Position numbers and translations under genes: made by a program. Source: CAYUTA01 sp964447605 (GTDB lineage Bacteria; Bacillota; Clostridia; Christensenellales; CAG-138). From it: DNA of 39,378 nt. The notes below the pieces were generated by a model that saw only the letters and a program-made list of their open reading frames with translations, made no database searches and was not told where the DNA came from. The stretch spans positions 1-39,378 of the forward strand of contig CAYUTA010000023.1 of NCBI GenBank assembly GCA_964447605.1. The letters run 5' to 3'. Positions 15,593 to 23,523 of the stretch are shown here, one piece after another. How positions within the stretch are numbered: the stretch's first letter is position 1; each line of letters begins with the position of its first letter.

Positions 15593-16480
15593 TCAGTGCC
15601 CGCGTTTGCTGCCGACAAAGAACAGTGCCACCGTGCCGGGGCCGGTATGCGCGCCGATGACCGTGCCGACGCTGTTGATAAGCACCTTGCCGTCCAGCTT
15701 GGGGAACGTCGCCTCCACCAGGTCGGCGACCTTGCGCGCGTCGTCATAACAGGCGGAATTTGAAAGATAGCACTTGCCGCTGTAATCCAGGCCGCCATCC
15801 GCGCACTCGATCATGCGGTTCACAATCTCCTTGATAACGCGGCCCTTGCCCTGATACTTGGTGCGCGGGATCAGATGGCCCTCGTCGTCCATATTCATCA
15901 GCGGGCAGATGTTAAACATGGTGCCGACAATGGCCGACGCTGTGGAGATGCGGCCCCCGCGCTTATAATGCGTCAAATCGGTGGAGAAGAACCAATGGTG
16001 CACCTTTAACTTGTTTTCCTCCGCCCACTTGGCAACAGCCTCAATGGGCTCGCCCGCGTCGCGCTGATCGGCAAGCAGCGTCATCAACAGGCCGTATCCG
16101 GAGGAAGCGCCGAGCGAATCCACGATCAGAATCCTGCGGTCGGGGTATTTTTCCAGCAGCGTATCGCGCGCTACAAGCGCGGAGTTATAGGAGCCGGAAA
16201 GTCCGGAGGAGAATGAACTATGCAGGATGTCCTGCCCCCGCTGCAAAATCGGTTCAAAGAACGCAAGAAACTGCTCCACATTGACCTGCGAGGTCGTGGG
16301 CATCGCGCCGTCGGCAATCATTTTATAATACCGGTCGAACGGTAGGGATTCCCCCAAATCATCCGGATAGGTCTCGCCGTTAATGAGCACGTGAAAGGAT
16401 ACGAACGGAATGTTGCGCGAATCAAAGAAGGAACGCGGCATATCCGCCGTGGAACAACAGGTCAACACATAGGGCTGCAT
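15593..16480 (-). CDS. DegV-family fatty-acid-binding protein
   Basis: This 295-aa cytoplasmic protein has the two-domain DegV/FakB fold. Members bind a fatty acid and, with FakA, present it for phosphorylation so it can enter phospholipid synthesis. Seen here are the N-terminal STAD motif, the TTSQVNVEQF ligand-side segment, SSFSSGLSGSYN and the GAHTGPGTVALFF motif near the C-terminus that is diagnostic of the family. The start is ATG 16480, with AAGGAGA about 10 nt upstream. Length is normal. No fakA is in the window, so the partner kinase must be elsewhere. Confidence 0.88.
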   Translation of the reverse strand: MQPYVLTCCSTADMPRSFFDSRNIPFVSFHVLINGETYPDDLGESLPFDRYYKMIADGAMPTTSQVNVEQFLAFFEPILQRGQDILHSSFSSGLSGSYNSALVARDTLLEKYPDRRILIVDSLGASSGYGLLMTLLADQRDAGEPIEAVAKWAEENKLKVHHWFFSTDLTHYKRGGRISTASAIVGTMFNICPLMNMDDEGHLIPRTKYQGKGRVIKEIVNRMIECADGGLDYSGKCYLSNSACYDDARKVADLVEATFPKLDGKVLINSVGTVIGAHTGPGTVALFFVGSKRGH

Positions 16481-16955
16481 AGGTCAATCTTCTCCTTACT
16501 TGCCGGGCGCTGTGCCCGGGTTATTCGTTTGCGGCAGGCGTTTGGGCCTTATCCCCCTTTCCCTGCACATATATTATACTTTTTCATGGGTCAAATGCAC
16601 TACCTACCCGCCGCGGAGCGCGGTAAACTGCGTCGAGAGCGCGATTCTACCGGTGGTAGAATTAGAAAAACCGGCCTGAACAGGTCGGTTTCGGCGTGTC
16701 GAAAAACGCAGGATGGTCAAGCGCCGCAGCCCTGGACCTTCCATCCGGCTTCGGCGGCGTGCACGCCGAAACGGATGAAAACCGTAAGGTTTTCCGTCTT
16801 TGCGGGCTTTGCCACACGGGAACCCACAGGGCGAGAGGCAAGGCCTGTAACCCCCAAAAAGTGGCAAGGTCACTTTTTTGACAGGATTGTCCTTCATATT
16901 TTCGCTGCGGAATTGACGGAGCAATCCGTTCAGGACAGCCGCGCTTTTCAGGCGG
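16481..16955. other. Hairpin-rich intergenic region, possible RNA or repeat element
   Basis: These 475 nt between degV and the XRE gene have no believable ORF but many exact inverted repeats. They include a 19-nt palindrome ATTCTACC-GGT-GGTAGAAT (16644-16662), a ten-position stem AACCGGCCTG/CAGGTCGGTT (about 16674-16695) with one G-T pair, and a 13-bp stem CATCCG..TTCGGCG / CGCCGAA..CGGATG (16742-16777). A hairpin AAAACC-GTAA-GGTTTT (16778-16793) abuts the last one. TTGCCAC (16809-16815) can pair with GTGGCAA (16861-16867). This may be a structured RNA or a palindromic repeat; I match it to no known RNA family. Confidence 0.45.
16856..16879. terminator. Possible bidirectional terminator
   Basis: AAAAAGTG (16856-16863) pairs with CACTTTTT (16871-16878) around a 7-nt loop and is followed by T. 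It could end the plus-strand RNA suggested by the hairpins before it, or the minus-strand XRE message. The GC part of the stem is only 3 bp. Confidence 0.4.
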
Positions 16956-17561
16956 TCAGTCGCGCGTGGTCTTTTTAAGCCCCGCGGAAAGCAGGATGAT
17001 GACCTCCGCCGGAATCCCCAGAAAGAATACCAGCCAGTTGTTGCCGTCGATTGTCAGCAGATAGATCAGCAGCAGCAGCGACCAGAGCAGAACGGAGATA
17101 CAGATGAACGTGAGCGCGCGCTTCCCCCAGATGCAGTTGAACACCAACAGTACGATGGCCGAGGCAGGGATTGCAAAGATAAACGCCATCCAGGGCCGCA
17201 GCAACTCTGGGCAGGCCGACTGCAAAATCACATATACGATCGCCGCTATAAGCCAGACGGATATCGTGGAAAGCAGCGTGATAATCAGACGGTTTTTCGT
17301 CCGTTTTTTCAGGTCCTGCGTTACAAGCGACATGTCCGCATGCGCGGCGACCAGAAAATCAAGCGAAACGCCGAACAAATCCGCAACGTTCTTGAGCACC
17401 ACGATATCTGGAATGGAATCCGCGCGCTCCCATTTGGACACGGCCTTGTCGGTATAGTTCAATTTCTGCGCAAGCTCCGCCTGCGTCATGCCGGAGGCCT
17501 GCCGCAATTTTGCAATGTTATCGGCAATATTCTGTTTGAGTGTCGCAGCATAGGCTTCCAT
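16956..17561 (-). CDS. XRE-family regulator with membrane C-terminus
   Basis: The N-terminal 70 residues are a Cro/C1-type helix-turn-helix (LRQASGMTQAELAQKL, then YTDKAVSKWERADSIPD, LKNVADLFGVSLDFL). About four hydrophobic helices follow between residues 90 and 195, so the DNA-binding domain is probably tethered to the membrane. The chosen start, ATG 17561, gives 201 aa and puts the HTH close to the N-terminus; an ATG at 17597 would add 12 residues, and neither has a strong ribosome binding site. Such proteins are common in Clostridia beside membrane proteins they may sense or control. The next gene upstream, a DUF3267 membrane protein, is a candidate partner. Confidence 0.8.
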   Translation of the reverse strand: MEAYAATLKQNIADNIAKLRQASGMTQAELAQKLNYTDKAVSKWERADSIPDIVVLKNVADLFGVSLDFLVAAHADMSLVTQDLKKRTKNRLIITLLSTISVWLIAAIVYVILQSACPELLRPWMAFIFAIPASAIVLLVFNCIWGKRALTFICISVLLWSLLLLIYLLTIDGNNWLVFFLGIPAEVIILLSAGLKKTTRD

Positions 17562-17681
17562 GGCTTTCAATGTATCATATCGACCCGCATTTTTCAAGGG
17601 ATTGCACGTTCAAAAAAAAGCTGCGAAACAGCGGTCGGGGTAGCGCCCGGATCCCGGCATTCCCGGTTCAATACGGAAAGC

Positions 17682-18230
17682 CTATTGCGCGGAATAAAAC
17701 CGCATGCGTGTGCCGGTGTCCAGCACAAGCGTATCGGCCGGCATTGCGGCAATGCGCAGCGTAACATACACGTCGCCCGCCGCGCCGGAAACATTGACCG
17801 TCTGGAGGATGTATACAAACCAAAACAGCGACGGATACAGCAGCGCATTGAGCACGGCAAGCAGGGCGCCAAGCAGCGCCAGCGGCAGCAGCGCGATAAC
17901 GGTATACTGACCCCTTGTAAAGTATGCCGCGCTTCCCGCATAGGCGGCAACCCCGTTGAACCCATACGACGGTTTGCCACCGGATAAAATCTGCATCGCA
18001 ACGCCATGTATCAGTTCATGGAGCATCATGTAAGCCACGATCCCAAACAGCAGCAGCACAAGGTAAAGCAGCATCTGAAAGCCAATGATCGTGCCCGATC
18101 CCTTGGGGCACAGAACGAATCCCAGCGCGAGCATCCCAATGAGCAGTGCGAGGGAAAGCAGGCCCATCGGCCGGCATTTCATCAGATCAATGGAGTGAAT
18201 CTGTCGGTAGTGTTCCGGCAGTTCATGCAT
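17682..18230 (-). CDS. DUF3267 putative membrane zinc metalloprotease
   Basis: This 182-aa membrane protein has four to five helices and the zincin motif HELIHG at the end of a hydrophobic segment, as in the DUF3267 family of putative site-2-type peptidases. The start is ATG 18230 with AAGGAG well placed; an upstream in-frame ATG at 18326 lacks such a site. Its length matches the family. No substrate is known. A membrane-tethered XRE regulator lies 120 nt downstream on the same strand, and a protease-plus-membrane-regulator pair could form a regulated release system, but that is speculation from adjacency. Confidence 0.75.
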   Translation of the reverse strand: MHELPEHYRQIHSIDLMKCRPMGLLSLALLIGMLALGFVLCPKGSGTIIGFQMLLYLVLLLFGIVAYMMLHELIHGVAMQILSGGKPSYGFNGVAAYAGSAAYFTRGQYTVIALLPLALLGALLAVLNALLYPSLFWFVYILQTVNVSGAAGDVYVTLRIAAMPADTLVLDTGTRMRFYSAQ

Positions 18231-18452
18231 GGCGGTTCTCCTTTGGCGTACGTTGTAGCCCCCTTCCATTAGCGGGCCGTCGAAAAAAGATGTTTTTGTT
18301 GGGATCACAGCAGTTGCCTCTCGCACTTCGCGCTCCCGGGCGCCGAACCGCTGCGGGCATGAGCGGGCGGCTGCGCCTGTCTTCCCTGCGTATAATTAAG
18401 CCCTTCCCCCGGGGCTTTCGATCGGCAGAGCTTTCAGGTTTTATGCCGTTTG

Positions 18453-21400
18453 TCAAAACAGCTTCAGCTGCCGCGTTCCGGCATCGTTTCTGTGGAGGGC
18501 GGCGGCTTCGTGCCAAATCGCGTCCGGCAACTCCCTTACAAAGTCCGACAACGGCTCGGCGGCGGTGAGAATCAACTCCTCCTTCGCCCGGGTGACACCC
18601 ACAAACAACAGTCGCCTCTCCTCCTCAACATCCACGTCTCCCGCCGCGCGCGTAAGCGGAAACGCGCCGGCGCTCAGCCCCGCAAGGAATACGGCCGGAA
18701 ACTCCAGCCCCTTGGCCCCGTGCAGCGTCATGAGCCGCACCGCGCCGGATTCATATGCCTTGCCGCTGGCGCGCTGTAAGTCGGCCTCCTCGCCCAGCGC
18801 AAGCGTGTGCAGAAATTCGGCCATGCCGCGGTGAAAGACCGCCATATCCATCAGCCGCACCATCGGTTCCCCGCCTCCGTGAACGGTTGTCCAGCGTTCC
18901 AGCAGCCTGCGCGGCGTTTCCTGCACAACGATTTTCCGGTATTCCTCCCGTTCGGAAAGATACCGGTCGGGACAGCCGGAAGCGCAGGCGGGGTTGATCA
19001 GCGACCGGAAGAACGCCAGCGCTTCCTGCACGGCGTCGTCCTCCAAAAAATCCTCGCGGCCCGAAACAATGCAGGGGATGCCGTCGTGTACCAGACATGC
19101 CTCAACACCCTGGAGCTGCCGGTGCGTGCGGCAAAGCACCGCGATATCGGAGAATGGGCGCGTATTTGCGCGTTCCAGAGCGCCAGCGCGCTGTGCGCCG
19201 AGCATATCGATGCCGCCCGCCATGCGCGCGATCTCCTTGGCAATCCAGACCGCCTCGGAAAATGCATTGTCCGCACGTATCAGCCGGACGGCCGCGCCAC
19301 CCGGCAGCACGGGCTCCAGCAAGCGCGCGCCGCCCGGGTTCTTCCGGATCACCTCGGCCGCACAATGCAAAATTTCCGGCGTGGAGCGATAATTGCGCTT
19401 CAGCGTGATCGTTCTCATCGCGGGAAAATCCCCGGCTAAATCGGCAAAGCACCGCGCGTTCGCGCCCCGGAATCCATAGATCGACTGGTCCGGGTCGCCA
19501 ATGACGAACAGGCTTGCTCCATTTTCACTCCAGCGCCGCACCAACGCGCGCTGCACGGCGTCGATATCCTGAAGCTCATCCACCAGCAGGTGCGTAAACA
19601 TCGGCTCGTTTTCGTACGCAAGCGCAAGCGCGTCAAGCAGCAGATCGTCCAAGTCCCGCACGCCCAGTTCCCTGCAGCGCGCGCAGTACGCCGCGTACAC
19701 CGCCGGATCCACGCCCGCATGCGCATGGCTTTCCCCGCCCTTGACACGGGAAATTCTCCGCAGCGTTTGGCGCGCTCCGCCCGTGCGGCCTTCCTCGGAA
19801 AGGACGCCGGCCAACAGCCGGAGCGCCTCGTCCTCGCCAAGCAGCGGTTTCCCGTCGCCAAGCAGCCGCAGGCAGATTGCATGGAATGTGCCGATGGTCA
19901 TCCCCTGTATCGCCCGTTTCCCGCCCAGCCGCTTTGCAAGCCGCGCGCGCATCTCTGCCGCCGCCTGATTGGTAAAGGTAACGGCCGTAATCCGGGATGG
20001 GTGCACGCCGCGCGCCTCAATCAGGTGGGAAATGCGCGCCACAAGCGTCTTGGTCTTGCCCGTCCCCGGCCCGGCGATCACCGCCACGGCCCGCTCCGCC
20101 GCCTCAACCGCCGCCTGCTGCTCGGGATTAAGCGCATCCGCCGTTTCCGGCGCGTTGGGCGCGTTGCTCCGGTCGGGATTCTCCTTTGTCCGTCCGGCCG
20201 CTGCGGCATGTGCGCGCGGGGATGCGGGGCGCGCCGCTTTTTTGCACGGCTGCGTTATGCCCGGAATGGCAAACAGCGCCATCTGCCCCATCAACTCCTC
20301 GCGCTCCGCCGGGCTAAACAGCGTGATTTTCCCGTATTCCCCGTCATAGCCGGCAATCCGCCCGACCTTGCCCGCGCGCAGCCTGCGGATGCCCTCGGCA
20401 ACCAGCGGCCCGGCTACGCGTTCGATGTCCGTATCCTGCGTTTTGCGCAAAATCGTCAACTCCGCTCCCAGCTCCTGCAGCATACGCGCGTACAGCAGCG
20501 AGGCCTGCCTGCCCTGGCCGGAGACGCCCAGCGACGCGCCGATGACCTCGGGCAGCGGCACCAGGCTTTCAAACGGCTTGGCGTCATGCGGCACATATCC
20601 CTCCGCGCGGTCGGCCAGTTCCCACGCGCGGTGCTGCACGCCGATGGTGATCTTTTTCCCGCAGACCGGGCACTTTCCGCCGAACCGCTCCGTCTCCTCC
20701 GGCGTAAGGCACGTCCGGCAATTCCGGTGCCCGTCAAGGTGGTACTTCCCCTCCTCCGGAAAAAACTCCAGCGTTCCGGCAAAGCCCTCGCCGCTTTGAA
20801 TCGCATGCCTGAGCGCGGGGTAGGAAAGCGCCGTGTCAAGCAGGTTGGCCTCCCGTCCCAGCTTACCGGGCGAGTGCGCGTCCGAATTGGATATCAGCGT
20901 AAAGCGGTCGAGCGCGGATACCCGCCAGTTCATCGGCGGGTCGGACGAAAGGCCCGTCTCGAGCGCATGGATTTCACAGGTCAGGTCTTCAAAGCATTCC
21001 TCGATGGCGTCAAAGCCGGAAAACGCGCCAAAAAGCGAAAAATGCGGCGTCCAGATATGCGCGGGAATCAGCATGGCCTCCGGGCAGGCATCAAGCGTGA
21101 TTTCCAATAAATCGCGGCTGTCGAGCCCGAGGATGGGCCGCCCGTCCGAATGCAGGTTGCCGATTGCGGTGAGCTTGCGCGCAAGCTTCTCCGCCGCGTC
21201 CAGCCCGGGTAGCAGGACGACGTTATGCACCTTGCGGGTTTTGCCGTTTTTTTTGTAGATGGAACTGATTTCACCGCTTATGACAAAGCGGGCGGGTTCG
21301 CACTGCGGCATGTCCTCCTCCGGCAGCGCGGCCTCTTCGCGCAGGGTATACAGCCCTTCCTCCGCGGGGGTCAGCGTTTCGCGCAGGTGCGCGCGCCAGG

Positions 21401-21536
21401 CCGGGTGCGTAAAATCGCCCGTGCCGACCAACCGTATTCCCTTCCGCCTTGCCATAATGTCCAGATGCGGCGCGTCGCAATCGCGGCTTGTCGCCCGCGA
21501 ATACAGCGAGTGGATATGTAAATCCGCAATGTACAT
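18453..21536 (-). CDS. EndoQ-like PHP nuclease fused to UvrD/PcrA helicase
   Basis: One 1027-aa protein carries two repair modules. Residues 1-about 260 are a PHP metallohydrolase: DLHIHS (5-10), GTGDFTH, IPAHIWTPHF and SNSDAHSPG. A four-Cys zinc finger (C273, C276, C289, C292) and a helical domain to about 425 complete the endonuclease Q-like arrangement. EndoQ nicks 5' of deaminated bases and abasic sites. A Pro/Ala linker (430-465) leads to a superfamily 1A helicase: Walker A AGPGTGKT (488-495), TFTNQAAAEM, motif II DELQD (653-657, where DEFQD is more usual), GDPDQSIYGFRG (680-691), LKRNYRST, LMTLHGAKGLEF and FVGVTRAKE. The start is ATG 21536 behind GGGAGG. Nicking followed by unwinding in one chain suggests a repair machine for deaminated DNA. 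Activity is untested. Confidence 0.88.
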   Translation of the reverse strand: MYIADLHIHSLYSRATSRDCDAPHLDIMARRKGIRLVGTGDFTHPAWRAHLRETLTPAEEGLYTLREEAALPEEDMPQCEPARFVISGEISSIYKKNGKTRKVHNVVLLPGLDAAEKLARKLTAIGNLHSDGRPILGLDSRDLLEITLDACPEAMLIPAHIWTPHFSLFGAFSGFDAIEECFEDLTCEIHALETGLSSDPPMNWRVSALDRFTLISNSDAHSPGKLGREANLLDTALSYPALRHAIQSGEGFAGTLEFFPEEGKYHLDGHRNCRTCLTPEETERFGGKCPVCGKKITIGVQHRAWELADRAEGYVPHDAKPFESLVPLPEVIGASLGVSGQGRQASLLYARMLQELGAELTILRKTQDTDIERVAGPLVAEGIRRLRAGKVGRIAGYDGEYGKITLFSPAEREELMGQMALFAIPGITQPCKKAARPASPRAHAAAAGRTKENPDRSNAPNAPETADALNPEQQAAVEAAERAVAVIAGPGTGKTKTLVARISHLIEARGVHPSRITAVTFTNQAAAEMRARLAKRLGGKRAIQGMTIGTFHAICLRLLGDGKPLLGEDEALRLLAGVLSEEGRTGGARQTLRRISRVKGGESHAHAGVDPAVYAAYCARCRELGVRDLDDLLLDALALAYENEPMFTHLLVDELQDIDAVQRALVRRWSENGASLFVIGDPDQSIYGFRGANARCFADLAGDFPAMRTITLKRNYRSTPEILHCAAEVIRKNPGGARLLEPVLPGGAAVRLIRADNAFSEAVWIAKEIARMAGGIDMLGAQRAGALERANTRPFSDIAVLCRTHRQLQGVEACLVHDGIPCIVSGREDFLEDDAVQEALAFFRSLINPACASGCPDRYLSEREEYRKIVVQETPRRLLERWTTVHGGGEPMVRLMDMAVFHRGMAEFLHTLALGEEADLQRASGKAYESGAVRLMTLHGAKGLEFPAVFLAGLSAGAFPLTRAAGDVDVEEERRLLFVGVTRAKEELILTAAEPLSDFVRELPDAIWHEAAALHRNDAGTRQLKLF

Positions 21537-21613
21537 GCTTCCCTCCCGGCAGCTAATTTTCCGTGTTAAAAAAGTCCATTCCCCGTCGCCGGTCCGACAA
21601 AAAAATCATGCCG

Positions 21614-23416
21614 TCAATACGTGGTTTCCAGCAGCGAAAACCATTCCGCGCTACCGTAGCTGGGGCGGTGCAGATAATCCTTGAGCAAAAAACGGTTTTT
21701 GACCGCTTCCGTATCGGCGGTGCCGGCATAGGGCGTTTGCCTTCGCAGCGCCTCGTCCACGGCCAGCTGCGCCGCGGCGAGCTTTTCGGCCTGCCGCTCG
21801 TTGTCCACATCGTCCACCAGCCGCACGGCATAGAGCCGTTTTGATTCCGCCAGCTGTGACGCGTCGGCAATGCGGTCGCCCTGAAGCGTCGCATGCGTGA
21901 GGCCGGGCAACGTGGCAAGGCCCGAAAAATCGTTGATCCTGCTGTCGGTCATTACAAATTCCGTAAGCTTTGTCAATTTGGACAGGTCCGGAATTTTGGA
22001 AAAGCCGTTTGCGGATACATCCAGCGTTTTCAGTTCCGTCAGGCAGGTCAGGTCCTCCAGCGACCGGACCTTTGCCCCGCGCAGGCTGAGGCGCTCGAGT
22101 CTCGGAAGATTGGAGATGGTTTCCAGCCTGCCTGCGCGCCCGCCCCAGTCCAGTTCGGTCAAATTGACCAGCAGTTCAAGCTGTTCCACGCCGCCCAGGC
22201 TTGCATATCCGCCCGCCGGGCGCGGCCGCAACGCAAGAGCGGTCAGGTTGGTAAGCGCATATACGGCGCGGCAATCGTCGATCGAGCCGCCATAGAGCGC
22301 AAACCGCGTCAGCCCGGGAAAGCCGCTCAGCCGCTGTGCGTTCTTCACACCGCAATTTTTTATGGTCAACGACGCGAGCTCCGGGAACGCGGGCAACTCG
22401 GCAAGGTCGACCGCGATCTGCACGTCGTCGAGCGTGAGCGCGCGCAGACGCTCCATTCCGGCAAAATCCGCCGGCTCCCCAAAGTAGGTTCCGCGCAGAT
22501 ACAGCTCCTCCACCGTGGTCAGCCTGCTGATCCACATTGTGTCAAACATACGCCCGGATTCGTAGTTGACGGCCAACCGCCTCAGCTCCGGCAAATCGGC
22601 CAACGACGAAAGGTCGCAGTTGGTGCGCAGGTTGAGGTGGAGGCTTTTGAGGTTTTTCAGCGCGCTGATCCACGGGATGTCGCGCTGTTTGCAGGGCCAG
22701 ATGGTCAGCGATTCGAGCTGCGTCATTTCACCGAGCCAGCCAAGATCGGTCCGCGCGCCGTCGGCGAGCAGCAGCGTGGTCAGCCCGCTCAGGTCACGGA
22801 TTCCCGCGTAATCGTAGCGCATATGGTTGCCCAGGCGCAGCGTATGCAGCTGCTTAAGCCCGGCCAGCGGCGTAAAGTCCGTCGTTTCATAGCCAAACAG
22901 ATTCAGCTCCTGCAACCGCGGCAGCACAGCGATGCGCGTAAGGTCGCCAAAGTGTCCGCCGGCGAGCGTCAGGCGCGTCAGCTCCGGCAACTGCGCCAGC
23001 GGCGAAAGTTCCATCCCGCCGTCCAGAATGACGAGCGAGCGCAGGCGCTCGGCATGCGCGAGCGGGCTGAGGTCGTGAATCTGCGCGCCGGATACAAGAA
23101 TCAGCTCCTCCACCCGCGCAAGCGCGCTCCCCGGTATCTGCGCGTCGCCGGTTTTGAGCGCATACTGCACGGCGGTCAGCAGCGCGTCCTGTCCGCAAAA
23201 GTCCACCGGCGCGTCGTACCAGTCCGGCACGGGCGTACCGGTCGGCTGCAGCGTCGCTGTTGGCGAAGGCGCCGGCGTGCGCGCGGCCGCATCCTCCGCC
23301 GGTTCTTCTCGCGAGCAGCCGAAAAGCAGTGCCAACGCGAGCGTTGCCGCAGCGGCCGCAAATATAGCAAAAGAAGGCTGCCGTTTTTTCTCTGCACGCA
23401 AATAAATCTTTCTCAT
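21614..23416 (-). CDS. Leucine-rich-repeat lipoprotein
   Basis: This 600-aa secreted surface protein has a basic N-terminus, one hydrophobic helix and a lipobox ending in C34 (LALLFGC), so it should be lipid-anchored outside the membrane. A Pro/Thr/Ala-rich linker follows. From about residue 100 to 545 there are some twenty LRRs of about 21-23 residues with the pattern LxxLxxLxLxxxxxxDLxxL, like the internalin or SDS22 class. The start is ATG 23416 with AAGGA upstream; the frame stays open 37 codons further but without a signal-peptide-like beginning. Such proteins usually bind host or envelope ligands. It lies 107 nt after the YfhO-family gene, probably in one transcript. Confidence 0.85.
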   Translation of the reverse strand: MRKIYLRAEKKRQPSFAIFAAAAATLALALLFGCSREEPAEDAAARTPAPSPTATLQPTGTPVPDWYDAPVDFCGQDALLTAVQYALKTGDAQIPGSALARVEELILVSGAQIHDLSPLAHAERLRSLVILDGGMELSPLAQLPELTRLTLAGGHFGDLTRIAVLPRLQELNLFGYETTDFTPLAGLKQLHTLRLGNHMRYDYAGIRDLSGLTTLLLADGARTDLGWLGEMTQLESLTIWPCKQRDIPWISALKNLKSLHLNLRTNCDLSSLADLPELRRLAVNYESGRMFDTMWISRLTTVEELYLRGTYFGEPADFAGMERLRALTLDDVQIAVDLAELPAFPELASLTIKNCGVKNAQRLSGFPGLTRFALYGGSIDDCRAVYALTNLTALALRPRPAGGYASLGGVEQLELLVNLTELDWGGRAGRLETISNLPRLERLSLRGAKVRSLEDLTCLTELKTLDVSANGFSKIPDLSKLTKLTEFVMTDSRINDFSGLATLPGLTHATLQGDRIADASQLAESKRLYAVRLVDDVDNERQAEKLAAAQLAVDEALRRQTPYAGTADTEAVKNRFLLKDYLHRPSYGSAEWFSLLETTY

Positions 23417-23523
23417 AGTCGCTTTCCTTCTTAATCCCTCCGCACCGGGCGCACCATCGCGGTACGCGCGATCCACAGCGCAGGGCGTTACGCCCGCGGC
23501 AACGCGCCTGGAAACCGTGCTTT

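Noticed and set aside
16604..16924. 106-codon minus-strand ORF in the hairpin-rich gap
   Set aside because: Its Arg/Pro/Gly-rich product follows directly from the inverted repeats; no ribosome binding site supports it.
19590..21110. 506-codon plus-strand ORF antisense to the EndoQ-UvrD gene
   Set aside because: Composition is typical of a shadow frame in GC-rich DNA (rich in Arg, Gln, His). The opposite strand encodes clear helicase and PHP motifs.
21893..23434. 513-codon plus-strand ORF antisense to the LRR lipoprotein
   Set aside because: Its regularity mirrors the leucine repeats on the other strand. No independent motifs and no start signals.
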